A stretch of DNA of 64,000 nt from Bermanella sp036960565 (GCA_036960565.1 JBALXQ010000012.1:51701-115700), one strand, 5' to 3'; positions 8,706 through 17,331 are shown, numbered from the stretch's first letter. Notes: generated by a model not told the origin, from the sequence alone. A program made the numbers and translations.

Positions 8706-9602
8706 CTATTCGTCATAACTTAAAAACCCTCTCAGCGCACCGACTATTTCCTCACTCACTACTTTTAAACGCACAGAGTGAATGGTCGACAAGGGTGAAA
8801 TTAATGAAACCGGTACATTGGCATATTGCCAGTCGGGCAATACGCTGATTAATTGCCCGCTATCAATATCTTTTTGACACAAGAAGGTCGGCAATACCGA
8901 CACCCCCGCCCCAGTGAGGGTTAACTTATACACACTGGTAATCTGGTTGGTTTCTATTGTTAATGGCGTTTTGATGGTTTGTGTTTTTTTGTTTTTAGTC
9001 ATTTTCCAAGCTTGATAAGGCTTGTTACTGCTTAACCCTATGCAACGCACATTCATCAAATCTTGTGGGGTGTTTAATTCAATCTTTGCTAAATACTGTT
9101 TGGCCACCACAGTGGCCAGTTTAATGTGGCCTATGGTTCGCACTTTTAGGTTACTTTCTTCTAGCGGGCCAATTCTTATGGCGAAGTCAAAACCCTCACC
9201 AATTAAATCCACCACTTCATTGGTGCTTTTAATGATGATTTTAAGCTTGGGGTACTTTTCACCTAATTGTTGAATACAAGATGACAGTAAAAATATTTCA
9301 AAATCTTCAGGCACGGTGATTTTTACCGTGCCTGAAATCACACTGTCTTGTCCGTATAAGGCTTTATGGGCGTCTTCTATGGTTTGTATTGGCCCGAGAC
9401 AAGATTCGTAAAATTCGCGCCCTGCGGCTGTAAGGGTTTGTTTACGGGTAGAACGAATCAGCAGCTTAGTGCCTGTTTCTCGCTCTAGCTTAGAGACCGC
9501 CTTGCTTAGTGTTGATTTAGGCACCTTTAGAATGTCCGCTGCCTTAGTAAAGCTGCCATGTTCAATAATCTTCACAAAGTAGTGAATAAGCTGTATTTCC
9601 AT
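8706..9602 (-). CDS. LysR-family transcriptional regulator
   Basis: 298 residues, standard length. The N-terminal winged helix-turn-helix is typical (MEIQLIHYFVKIIEHGSFTKAADILKVPKSTLSKAVSKLERETGTKLL), followed by a substrate-binding domain of the CrgA/PA2206-like subgroup. The ATG has GAGGA five bases upstream. The gene is divergent from the azoreductase, quinone oxidoreductase and haloalkane dehalogenase genes, with a LysR-type box between them, so it probably controls those genes in response to an electrophile, quinone or related compound. That target assignment rests on gene order. Confidence 0.9.
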   Translation of the reverse strand: MEIQLIHYFVKIIEHGSFTKAADILKVPKSTLSKAVSKLERETGTKLLIRSTRKQTLTAAGREFYESCLGPIQTIEDAHKALYGQDSVISGTVKITVPEDFEIFLLSSCIQQLGEKYPKLKIIIKSTNEVVDLIGEGFDFAIRIGPLEESNLKVRTIGHIKLATVVAKQYLAKIELNTPQDLMNVRCIGLSSNKPYQAWKMTKNKKTQTIKTPLTIETNQITSVYKLTLTGAGVSVLPTFLCQKDIDSGQLISVLPDWQYANVPVSLISPLSTIHSVRLKVVSEEIVGALRGFLSYDE

Positions 9603-9631
9603 AATTTCCTCAGGGAAACAGTGAAGTTCTA

Positions 9632-9654
9632 ATATTGCATATTATCAACAATAT
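9632..9654. promoter_or_regulatory. Candidate LysR box
   Basis: ATATTG (9632-9637) and CAATAT (9649-9654) are inverted and separated by exactly 11 bases, the T-N11-A arrangement of LysR operators, and lie between the LysR gene and its divergent neighbour. Confidence 0.5.
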
Positions 9655-9747
9655 AGCTCTGCGTCATAATGCATGCAAGACAGTCGACCACGCCCTTAAG
9701 AAAACACAATAGAGGCCTGGCCCCCTAAACCGCATTTGAGGTGCCCC

Positions 9748-10392
9748 ATGACAACTAACACTAAGCAATCTACTAAAAACGTACTGATCATTAAATCTAG
9801 CCCGGCATTAGGGGCTTCGGTCTCTAATGAAATTGCCGACTTTCTAGTGGAGCAATTAAAGGGCAAAGAGCAGTCTTATCAATTTACCATTCGTGACTTG
9901 GCTAAAGATCCCGCTCCCATTTACGACAATCAAATATTACAGGCGTTTTATTCTCCGCAAGACCAGTTAACCGAGCAGCAGATACTCACCGCCGCCCCTT
10001 CTGTGCAATACATACAAGAATTAAAAGATGCCGACATTATTGTATTTGCGTCCCCTATGCATAACTTCGGCGTGACCACATTATTAAAATCTTACATTGA
10101 TCAAATTTGCCGTATGGGCATGACTTTTCAATACACCGAGTCTGGTTTAAAGGGGTTAATAAAGGATAAGCAGGCGGTGATTATTGCCAGCGCAGGGGGA
10201 GACTTTCAGCCAGCGTCGGAACAACACAAAGACTTTCAAACGCCTTATTTAAAACACGTTTTAAATTTCATTGGCATTGAAAATGTTGAAGTGGTGCCCG
10301 TTCAAGGGGTGGGCCTTGGCGAAGAAGCGGCACAACAGTCTAAGGCAACTGCCAGGCAAGCGTTACAAACTTTATCAGCACAAGTTCTTTAA
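9748..10392 (+). CDS. azoR: FMN-dependent NADH-azoreductase
   Basis: 214 residues from the ATG at 9748, which has GAGG six bases upstream; a TTG at 9736 is in frame but lacks a site. A flavodoxin-like fold of the AzoR family: KNVLIIKSSPALGASVSNEIADFL (phosphate loop for FMN), FASPMHNFGVTTLLKSYIDQICRMGMTF (the hallmark P-M-x-N-F and I-D-x-I-x-R-x-G-x-T-F), and IIASAGGDF. AzoR enzymes reduce quinones and azo compounds by two electrons from NAD(P)H in the cytoplasm. First gene of a plus-strand set with the oxidoreductase (26 bases on) and dehalogenase; divergent LysR suggests inducible control. Confidence 0.9.
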   Translation: MTTNTKQSTKNVLIIKSSPALGASVSNEIADFLVEQLKGKEQSYQFTIRDLAKDPAPIYDNQILQAFYSPQDQLTEQQILTAAPSVQYIQELKDADIIVFASPMHNFGVTTLLKSYIDQICRMGMTFQYTESGLKGLIKDKQAVIIASAGGDFQPASEQHKDFQTPYLKHVLNFIGIENVEVVPVQGVGLGEEAAQQSKATARQALQTLSAQVL

Positions 10393-10418
10393 CAGAATTT
10401 TTTAATAAGGAGCTAAAC

Positions 10419-11435
10419 ATGAATGATGTAATGCAAGCACTGGCCATTAATCAATGGGGCGACTCTGACGTATTTGAACACGTTCAAATACCTGTGCCCA
10501 CGCCAGAAGCCGACGACGTATTGGTAAAAGTGGCGTACGCCGGATTAAACCCTGCCGATTGGAAAATGCGCGCGGGACACTTAGCGCAAGCCATGCCTAA
10601 TTTAAGTTTTCCTCTGGTTATGGGGCTTGATGCCAGCGGTACAGTAGTGGCCGTGGGTGAAAATGTGACCAGTCTTAACGTGGGTGACCGTGTGGCCAGT
10701 GGTACCAATTTATTTCACTCTGGCAAGCCAGGCAGTTATGCACAATATGTGGTGGTGAATGCACAACGAGCCGTAAAAATACCCGATTCAATTTCACTGG
10801 CAGCGGCCGCCACGCTCACCACCCCTTCCATTACCGCTTGGCAGGCGTTGTTTGCCACGGGCAAGGGTGCATTAAGTAACGCCCGTGGTAAAAAGATTTT
10901 AATTAACGGTGCATCAGGCGGCGTGGGCAGCTTTGCTGTGCAGTTTGCCAAAAATGCAGGGGCTGAAGTGGCCACTACTTCAAGCACCCAAAACTTGTCG
11001 TACGTAAAATCGCTGGGATCTCATTTTCTAATTGATTATAAAACCCAAGATATCACTGCACGATTGAATAGTTTCGCCCCTGATGGTGTGGATATTATTT
11101 TAGATGCAGTCAGCGCCGGTTCACTTAACAACCCTTTAGACATGCTAAAACCTGGCGGCACTCTCATTAGCATCGCCACCATCACAGACGATGGCGACAT
11201 AGAAGCCAGCATGGCCTTAGCAAAAGAAAAAGGTGTACAGCATGTTTATGCCATCGTCAGTGATGAAGGCATGAAAGAGCAACTTACCAAGATAGTGGCC
11301 ATGGCAGACGCTGGAGAAGTGGTATTGCCACCTACTGAATCTTTTTTAATGAATGACATAGCAGTGGCCCACAAGCGCATGGAAACCGGCCATGCTCAGG
11401 GAAAATTAGTCTTAAAAATGGGTACTGAAAGTTAA
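10419..11435 (+). CDS. NADP-dependent quinone oxidoreductase, zeta-crystallin-like MDR
   Basis: 338 residues. Medium-chain dehydrogenase/reductase without the zinc-binding cysteines of alcohol dehydrogenases. GroES-like domain first (residues 1-125; AGLNPADWKMRAG, PLVMGLDASGTVVAVGENV, VGDRVASG), then a Rossmann domain with the nucleotide motif ILINGASGGVGSFAVQFAK. The ATG follows AAGGAG with 7-nt spacing. Family members reduce quinones or activated alkenes with NADPH. Placed 26 bases after azoR, so cotranscribed; both would detoxify quinones or electrophiles. Confidence 0.9.
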   Translation: MNDVMQALAINQWGDSDVFEHVQIPVPTPEADDVLVKVAYAGLNPADWKMRAGHLAQAMPNLSFPLVMGLDASGTVVAVGENVTSLNVGDRVASGTNLFHSGKPGSYAQYVVVNAQRAVKIPDSISLAAAATLTTPSITAWQALFATGKGALSNARGKKILINGASGGVGSFAVQFAKNAGAEVATTSSTQNLSYVKSLGSHFLIDYKTQDITARLNSFAPDGVDIILDAVSAGSLNNPLDMLKPGGTLISIATITDDGDIEASMALAKEKGVQHVYAIVSDEGMKEQLTKIVAMADAGEVVLPPTESFLMNDIAVAHKRMETGHAQGKLVLKMGTES

Positions 11436-11494
11436 CTATTAACCTTCGCCCAAATAAACCTATTTAACAAATTGTAAAATATAGCAGGTGTAAA

Positions 11495-12550
11495 ATGCCC
11501 CATTTAAAAACCAACCGCTTTAGAACAAACAAAGCTATGCCTTTTAAGTGGTTAACACCGCTTAAAGGAATAGTATCCTCAGTATTATTAACCGCCTTAT
11601 TTTCAAACCCAGCGCTTGCCAACGAGCCTGAACATGAAAAACCGTACAAAAAACAATTCCAAACTATTTTGGGCCAAGACATCGCTTACATAGATGAAGG
11701 TAAAGGCCGCCCTATTGTGTTTTTGCATGGCAACCCTACCTCTTCATACTTATGGCGTAACATTATTCCGTATGTATCAAAAAATTACCGTGCCATTGCC
11801 CCCGATTTAATTGGCATGGGTGACAGTTCTAAACCAAATATTAAATACACCTATGACGAACAGGCAAAATACATACATGGCTTTTTAGATTCTCTTGATT
11901 TAAAAGATGCCATTTTGGTAGTACACGACTGGGGCTCGGCTTTGGGGTTTCATTATGCGCGCACGCATTCTAGCCGTATCTCGGCCATTGCCTTTATGGA
12001 AGCCACCCTGCCACCTTATTTCCCTATGCCATCACTTGAAGCCATGGGCCCCTCGGCAGACTTCTTGAAGAATGTGCGCACTAAGGGGGTGGGTGAAGAA
12101 ATGATCATGAAGAACAATATATTAATTGATAAGTTCCTGCGTTACAGCAACCCGGAAAATCCCATCAGCGATAATATTATCGCGCAATACAATAGCTATT
12201 TCCCCAACGATAAAAGTCGCCTGCCTTTATTGCAGTGGTTAAGAGAAATCCCTATTGGTGGCACACCTGCCAATGTGAATGAGATAGGCCTTAAAAATAA
12301 TAAATGGATCATTGAAAGTGAGATCCCAAAGTTGCTTTTTTATGTAACGCCAGGCGTGTTGGTGCCAGAAGCCACGGTTAAATATATGGAAGAGAATGCT
12401 AAAAACATTAAAACCATAGGCTTGGGACCAGCTGGGCATTTTATGCAAGAAGTCTATGCCAATGAAATAGGCAAGGGTTTGGCGCAATGGTTAGAAACCA
12501 TTAATGACCAGTCTTTAAATAATAAAAAGGGATTAACAGCGCATAATTAA
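11495..12550 (+). CDS. Haloalkane dehalogenase, exported (HLD-II, DhaA-like)
   Basis: 351 residues: a 40-residue N-terminal extension with a signal peptide (hydrophobic core VSSVLLTALF, likely cut after ALA at 42), then a complete alpha/beta-hydrolase. Family enzymes hydrolyse carbon-halogen bonds to an alcohol and halide. The DhaA residues are all visible: nucleophile D145 with halide-binding W146 in VVHDWGSALGF, second halide-binding N80 in HGNPTSSYLWRNI, catalytic acid E169 in AFMEATL (HLD-II placement), and base H315 in GPAGHFMQE. The FYVTPGVLVP strand is also close to DhaA. Most known members are cytoplasmic, so periplasmic export is unusual. Follows the oxidoreductase by 59 bases in the same direction. 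Confidence 0.88.
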   Translation: MPHLKTNRFRTNKAMPFKWLTPLKGIVSSVLLTALFSNPALANEPEHEKPYKKQFQTILGQDIAYIDEGKGRPIVFLHGNPTSSYLWRNIIPYVSKNYRAIAPDLIGMGDSSKPNIKYTYDEQAKYIHGFLDSLDLKDAILVVHDWGSALGFHYARTHSSRISAIAFMEATLPPYFPMPSLEAMGPSADFLKNVRTKGVGEEMIMKNNILIDKFLRYSNPENPISDNIIAQYNSYFPNDKSRLPLLQWLREIPIGGTPANVNEIGLKNNKWIIESEIPKLLFYVTPGVLVPEATVKYMEENAKNIKTIGLGPAGHFMQEVYANEIGKGLAQWLETINDQSLNNKKGLTAHN

Positions 12551-12562
12551 TATGAAGTTATG

Positions 12563-12673
12563 TTTATTCTTTTGAATAGTCATGTCACCACGGGCCACAA
12601 TGCAGTTAATGTGCACTTGGCTCTGTGACACGCTCACGCTAGAAGGGATGGAGGCCAGTATTTGAATAAAGAC
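12563..12673 (-). pseudogene. C-terminal remnant of an MBL-fold hydrolase gene
   Basis: Read on the minus strand this gives VFIQILASIPSSVSVSQS, then QVHINCIVARGDMT, which aligns with the C-terminus of the intact MBL-fold protein at 13461 (VFPILFRATIDRN ... LAHLNCLIARGEMT). At DNA level GTCATxTCACCACGGGCxA is shared. Only about 35 codons remain; the body of the gene is replaced by the solute-binding protein gene. It points to an old tandem copy of the MBL gene that was lost. Confidence 0.7.
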
Positions 12674-12713
12674 CAATTACTGGTGCTAGGCGTATTGGTC
12701 TATAGTTATTCAG

Positions 12714-13430
12714 ATGAAATGCTATCTACTGTCAACCTTAGTAGCTTTAATATTGACTCTGCTGGGAGGGGCCTTTTCACCTACTCTGTATGCTGAAACC
12801 TGGTACATCACGTCACTAGATTGGCAACCTTATTCAGACTCTAAAGCCAAGGATCAAGGGCTTTCAGTTAAAAAACTCAGAGAAATACTAAAGACTGAGG
12901 GAATTGATCTAATTGTGGAATTTTACCCTTGGCTAAGATCGCAGGCATTAGCTCAAAATACGAAATATGTGGGATATTTTCCCGCCTGGCCAGAAGAAGT
13001 GAATAAGGGCTTTATAGCTTCCACCCCAGTAGGTTCGTCTAACATTGGGCTATTGGCCAATCACCAATATTCGTCTCCTGAAACCGATTTTAAAGTACTG
13101 TTTAAAAAAAATAAAATTTGCACAGTCAAAACCTATGTTTACCCTCAAATAATAACCCAGTTATTAGACATCAATTCGCACAACAAAAAGAGTTATTTAA
13201 ATGAAGAAGCAATGGTGCGGGCTTTATCAAATAACTTATGCACTCTTGCCATTTCTGACCCAAAGGTTATGTTATTTAACGCAAAAAAACAGGGCATTAA
13301 AAACTTAAAAGTAATTCAATCTGAGCTATTAAAAAAAGCGCTAGTAGTATCACTTCGCAACCAACCTGATAATTATTCTAAGATTAAGCGACTAAATTCT
13401 GCTATTAGACGGTTTAATCGTAGCCCATAA
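12714..13430 (+). CDS. Periplasmic solute-binding-like protein (SBP family 3 fold)
   Basis: 238 residues with a signal peptide (core LVALILTLLGGAF, likely cut after LYA). The mature start YITSLDWQPYSDSKAKDQGLSVKKLREILK is the standard opening of PBPb-type proteins, with the DW-x-PY signature. Further blocks (EFYPWLRSQALA, GYFPAWPEEVNKGF, LLKKALVVSLRN) fit orphan 'transporter substrate-binding domain' proteins common in marine gammaproteobacteria. No ABC permease or ATPase is adjacent, so transport cannot be assumed; it may be a lone sensor or scavenger. Two cysteines (KICTVKT and NNLCTLAI) could form a disulfide. Confidence 0.8.
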   Translation: MKCYLLSTLVALILTLLGGAFSPTLYAETWYITSLDWQPYSDSKAKDQGLSVKKLREILKTEGIDLIVEFYPWLRSQALAQNTKYVGYFPAWPEEVNKGFIASTPVGSSNIGLLANHQYSSPETDFKVLFKKNKICTVKTYVYPQIITQLLDINSHNKKSYLNEEAMVRALSNNLCTLAISDPKVMLFNAKKQGIKNLKVIQSELLKKALVVSLRNQPDNYSKIKRLNSAIRRFNRSP

Positions 13431-13460
13431 AATAACTATCAGGCACAAATACGGCTTTAG

Positions 13461-14561
13461 TTAACTTTTAGTTTGATAATAATTAACACCCTTACTATCC
13501 GTTGTCAGCGTCATTTCACCACGGGCAATAAGGCAATTTAAGTGCGCAAGGCTTTCGCCTGTGGCCATTAATAAATTATTACGATCAATTGTCGCTCTGA
13601 ACAAGATAGGGAAAACATCAATGGCACGCTTAGGTGTCATGCACTCCACTTTCAATTTCTCCATGTCGCTTTCATGTTCGTTAATAAGCCCGTTTAAACG
13701 CTCATGGGCACCGGTAAACGGCTTACCGTGAGAAGGTAATACCAATACATCACTTGGTAATTCATCTATTAATTTTTGGCAGGAATCTAACCAATCTTGA
13801 AGTGGGTTTTCATAAGGCTCGGTAGCACGCACACTCACATTGGAAGAGATAGTGGGTAATATTTGATCCCCTGAAATAATTACATTGAGTTCCTCACAGA
13901 AAAAACAAGCGTGCTCAGTAGAATGCCCAGAGCCGACAATGACACGCCATTGGTAATTACCAATTTTAAGAATCTGGCCATCGGTAAGACGCCGATAACT
14001 ATGGGGTAAACCGCGCACAAATTTTCCAAAACCGCCAAATTGTCCACGATAGTTTTCAAGCTGCTCTTCATCAAAGCCAGCCGCTCGATAAAAATCCACC
14101 GCTTCTTGTGGGGCTTCTTTATGGGAGTAATCTAGTAAGTGGCGGCAAGTAAGGTATTCACTGCGAGTAATGGAAAGCTCAGCCTTACAAGTACGAGTGA
14201 GCCAGCCTGCCAAGCCAATGTGGTCTGGGTGCATGTGGGTAATAAAAATATTTTTAACGGGTTTACTGCGGCAATATTTATTGTGCACCGCTTGCCACAA
14301 CTCAACCGTTTCATCACTGGCAAGGCCGGTATCCACTATCGACCAGTCATCATCCCCTTCAATGGCCCACAAATTGATGTGGTTCAAGCTAAAAGGCAGT
14401 GGCATACGCAGCCAGTTCACACCTTCCACTATGCTCACTAACTCGCCAGGTTCCGGCTTGTTTTCAAAGGGATAATCGAGATTGGCATCACGCCTTGGTT
14501 TATTCACTTCCGTCACTGAACATTCCCACAATTTAAACAAGGTGCCTGCATTGTAATGCAC
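13461..14561 (-). CDS. MBL-fold metallohydrolase
   Basis: 366 residues from the GTG at 14561; a second GTG at 14516 (residue 16), with GGGA upstream, is an equally possible start. The zinc motif is complete: H109-x-H111-x-D113-H114 in FITHMHPDHIGLAGW, with the later ligands in GSGHSTEH and VIISGDQIL and the final LVLPSHGKPF. The C-terminal 90 residues form the helical domain (HLNCLIARGEMT) seen in lactonase/thioesterase-like MBL proteins. Cytoplasmic. The substrate is unknown. Divergent from the ankyrin lipoprotein gene with a perfect 15-bp palindrome between; a remnant of a paralogue lies 800 bases downstream. Confidence 0.85.
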   Translation of the reverse strand: MHYNAGTLFKLWECSVTEVNKPRRDANLDYPFENKPEPGELVSIVEGVNWLRMPLPFSLNHINLWAIEGDDDWSIVDTGLASDETVELWQAVHNKYCRSKPVKNIFITHMHPDHIGLAGWLTRTCKAELSITRSEYLTCRHLLDYSHKEAPQEAVDFYRAAGFDEEQLENYRGQFGGFGKFVRGLPHSYRRLTDGQILKIGNYQWRVIVGSGHSTEHACFFCEELNVIISGDQILPTISSNVSVRATEPYENPLQDWLDSCQKLIDELPSDVLVLPSHGKPFTGAHERLNGLINEHESDMEKLKVECMTPKRAIDVFPILFRATIDRNNLLMATGESLAHLNCLIARGEMTLTTDSKGVNYYQTKS

Positions 14562-14581
14562 TTAACAGCAAGCTGAGTAGC

Positions 14582-14614
14582 AACCACATTGGAATATATT
14601 ATTCCAATGTGGTT
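14582..14614. promoter_or_regulatory. Perfect 15-bp inverted repeat in divergent promoter region
   Basis: AACCACATTGGAATA (14582-14596) and its exact complement TATTCCAATGTGGTT (14600-14614) flank TAT. It lies 20 bases upstream of the MBL gene start and 145 bases before the ankyrin gene. Without a T-run and between divergent starts, an operator is more likely than a terminator; a leader hairpin is the other option. Confidence 0.55.
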
Positions 14615-14759
14615 ATTCGTACTTAAAGCAAATATAGATACTTTTCATCATGGACTTTGAAATAAATTCACGTTAATAGAAGCTATCTACCCATATAATG
14701 GCAGGATTTGCGGGATGTTAATGGGGTACAATTCTTGAAATTTTATTAAGGGATTAACA

Positions 14760-15953
14760 ATGAACGTTCATCAAAGTGCAATAGTCCAAAGATTAAAGGC
14801 TATATTTATCATTTTGATCGCACTTAGCTTAAGCGCTTGTGCCACCACTATAGCCGATCATATTGAAGAGGGGAATTTGACCGCCGCGAGGAATATGATC
14901 GCACAGGGTACAGATGTAAATAGAAATCATCATCCATATCCACATCCGCTTTGGATTGCTGCTTTACATCGTAATTTAGAGGCCGCTAAAATGTTAGTGG
15001 ATGCGGGGGCAGACGTAAATTTATCAAAAGCTTTATATATTGCTGTAGAGCGTAACAATCTTGATATGGTCAATTTTTTATTGCAGTCAGGTGCTGATGT
15101 AAATTTTCAAGATTATTATGGAAATACTCCCTTATTTCATAATGCTAAGGGTCAAATGGGAGGTATTGGCTTTAAAGAGCTCGTAGAGGCAGGAGCTGAC
15201 CCAAGCATTCAAAACAAAAAAAATGAAACTGCACGAATGTGGGCAACCAAGCATAAAAATTCAGCTTTTATTAATTTATTAGATCAATATCAGGCTGATG
15301 TTCCAGCCTGGGAAAAGACCCAATCACTAGATACAGAGCTGGCCTACACTAAATACTTGAGTAATCCATTTATTACCTTTTACAAGGGAAAAGCTAAGAA
15401 AAAACTTGATAATATTGTAGCTAAAAATAAAGCTGTAAAAACCAAACAAGAAAAACAATATTCCAAATTAAAAAAACAAAGCACCTGTAACCTTCATGAA
15501 AAAAATTGGATTTACACTCAGGGCCAGTGCTCAGGAAAATACGGTCATGGGCAGGGTAAAGCCAAGACCATTAGCGGTTTAACGTTTAAAGGAAGTTTTA
15601 AAAATGGTTATCGCACATATGGACAGTTATTGGCCAATGGCACTCTTATGTATGATGGCCCCTTAAAAAATGGTAAGCCACATGGCTCCGGTATTTGTAT
15701 GCACAAGGGCGAGCCAGAAGACTGTAACTATTACTACGGTAAGCGCACCGATGCCCTTTATAAACAACGTATTGAATTTTCAGAGCAAAGAAAAATACTA
15801 ATGGCACAACAAAAATCATTGAATGAAAAATTGGCCCGACTGGGTACAGGGGGGTCAGCAAAGGGGAAAACCGCCACAGATATGCTTACCGATGCTGCTA
15901 AGAAAAAAGTAACCGATGAAGCGGTGGATTATTTGTTTGATAAGTTGTTTTAA
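14760..15953 (+). CDS. Ankyrin-repeat lipoprotein with MORN-like C-terminal domain (paralogue)
   Basis: 397 residues. Lipobox SLSAC gives a lipidated Cys at 27. Ankyrin repeats span about residues 33-180 (GTDVNRNHHPYPHPLWIAALHRNLEAAKMLVDAGADVN, QSGADVNFQDYYGNTPLF, EAGADPSIQ). After a Lys-rich coiled-coil-like linker, the MORN-like domain (WIYTQGQCSGKYGHGQGKA, LTFKGSFKNGYRTYG, NGKPHGSGICMHKGEPEDCNYYYGKRTDALYKQRIEF) matches that of the gene at 3880 nearly block for block, as does the ending DYLFDKLF. It has fewer ankyrin repeats, so the repeat part varies while the C-terminal module is kept. The four conserved Cys in the C-terminal module may pair in the periplasm. Confidence 0.85.
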   Translation: MNVHQSAIVQRLKAIFIILIALSLSACATTIADHIEEGNLTAARNMIAQGTDVNRNHHPYPHPLWIAALHRNLEAAKMLVDAGADVNLSKALYIAVERNNLDMVNFLLQSGADVNFQDYYGNTPLFHNAKGQMGGIGFKELVEAGADPSIQNKKNETARMWATKHKNSAFINLLDQYQADVPAWEKTQSLDTELAYTKYLSNPFITFYKGKAKKKLDNIVAKNKAVKTKQEKQYSKLKKQSTCNLHEKNWIYTQGQCSGKYGHGQGKAKTISGLTFKGSFKNGYRTYGQLLANGTLMYDGPLKNGKPHGSGICMHKGEPEDCNYYYGKRTDALYKQRIEFSEQRKILMAQQKSLNEKLARLGTGGSAKGKTATDMLTDAAKKKVTDEAVDYLFDKLF

Positions 15954-15968
15954 TATTTCTTAATAAAA

Positions 15969-16010
15969 AATGTCCATCACGCTCTTTAAAAGGGCCTAGA
16001 TGGGCATTTC
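15969..16010 (+). terminator. Probable terminator after ankyrin gene
   Basis: AATGTCCATC (15969-15978) pairs with GATGGGCATT (15999-16008) with one G-U pair; an A-run precedes and a short T stretch follows. It separates the convergent ankyrin and permease genes. Confidence 0.6.
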
Positions 16011-16047
16011 ATTTCAAATTTTATGGGTTAAATTGCACTTCCTTTTT

Positions 16048-17331
16048 TCACTCCCGCCCCGGCAACACCATATTCAAAAGCAAGGCCACCAAAGACCCCG
16101 TAGTAATACCAGAGGTAAATACCACCTTCATAAACTCCGGTAAATTAACAAACAACTCCGGCCGTATGGTCACCGCCATACCCGCACCAATGCCCATGGC
16201 GATGATAGTACCGTTACGGCGGCTATGTTCAGTTTTAGATAAGATATTTACACCGGCGGTAATGATCATGGCGAACATCACTAAACCCGCGCCGCCCAAT
16301 ACCGGTGAAGGAATCATTACCACTAAGGCACCAATAACAGGAAATAATCCCGCCACCACCAGCATTCCTCCGGTAATTGCCACCACATGACGGCTGGCCA
16401 CGCCGGTCATGCCCACAATGCCCACGTTTTGTGAAAACGAAGATAAGGGGGTGGTTGAAAAAAGCGAGGCCAAAGCTGACCCTAACCCTTCGGCTAGAAT
16501 ACCGCGGGAGAGTTTTTTGCCAGTGAGCTTGGTATTGGTCACGCCCGACAGCGCTAAGAAATCACCGGTGCTTTCAATAATGGTCACTAGATAGGCGATA
16601 CACATGCCGATGATGCCGCCCACCGGAAAGGTCATGCCAAAATGCAGCGGGCTGGGTAATGCGACCCAAGCCGCCTCTTGCACGGGTGTAAAATCCACCA
16701 GCCCAAAGGCCATGCATACAATTAAACCAATGACGATGCCGGTGATCACCGCCGAGGCCGACAAGATGCCACGCCCCCAATGAGACAATACCAGCACTAA
16801 TATCAATACAAATAAACCAATTAACAAATTAGTATTTGAACCGTAACCGACCTGCCCTACTTGGCCGCCGCCAATCCAATCTACCGCCACCGGAATTAAC
16901 GATAATCCAATTAGCGTCACCACGGTGCCGGTAACAATAGGCGGAAATAGTTTACGAATCATGGGCATAAAAAAGCTGCCTATTATCATCACTAACGAGG
17001 CTACTAAGGCAGAGCCTAATATGCCGGCCACACCGTGCTCTAAGCCAATGGCAATGGACACACCCACAAAGGTAAAACTGGTGCCCATAACGGTGGGCAA
17101 ACGAATACCCAGCTCCCCAATCCCTTTGCATTGAATAATGGTGACCACACCGCTCACTAACATGGCCGCGTTTACCAGTACCACCATGTCTTGGGTGGAT
17201 AAACCTAAAACACCGCCTACCACTAAGGGCACCGCAATAATCGCTCCTAGAGCCGCTAGCAAGTGTTGTGCTGCCAATAAGGTAGAGGTGGCCAGTGGTG
17301 GCTTTTGTTCAACTTTGTAAAAAAGTTTCAT
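16048..17331 (-). CDS. NCS2 xanthine/uric-acid permease
   Basis: 427 residues, about 14 predicted membrane helices in the inner membrane. NAT/NCS2 signatures are present: the QH of helix 1 (LLAAQHLLAALGA), the helix 8 region ESTGDFLAL, and the signature SQNVGIVGMTGVASR with Q-N and M-T. This places it with XanQ/UacT/PucK-type purine symporters rather than the uracil branch. The ATG has AGGAAG five bases before it. About 80 percent identical by eye to the gene at 18444, which is in the same direction; a solute-binding protein gene lies between. Substrate (xanthine, urate or other purine) cannot be settled by sequence reading alone. Confidence 0.88.
   Translation of the reverse strand: MKLFYKVEQKPPLATSTLLAAQHLLAALGAIIAVPLVVGGVLGLSTQDMVVLVNAAMLVSGVVTIIQCKGIGELGIRLPTVMGTSFTFVGVSIAIGLEHGVAGILGSALVASLVMIIGSFFMPMIRKLFPPIVTGTVVTLIGLSLIPVAVDWIGGGQVGQVGYGSNTNLLIGLFVLILVLVLSHWGRGILSASAVITGIVIGLIVCMAFGLVDFTPVQEAAWVALPSPLHFGMTFPVGGIIGMCIAYLVTIIESTGDFLALSGVTNTKLTGKKLSRGILAEGLGSALASLFSTTPLSSFSQNVGIVGMTGVASRHVVAITGGMLVVAGLFPVIGALVVMIPSPVLGGAGLVMFAMIITAGVNILSKTEHSRRNGTIIAMGIGAGMAVTIRPELFVNLPEFMKVVFTSGITTGSLVALLLNMVLPGRE

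Noticed and set aside
8582..8848. Plus-strand open frame
   Set aside because: Mostly antisense to the LysR gene and no start signal.
14139..14475. Plus-strand frames over the MBL gene
   Set aside because: Two overlapping antisense frames; the minus-strand gene has the full zinc motif.
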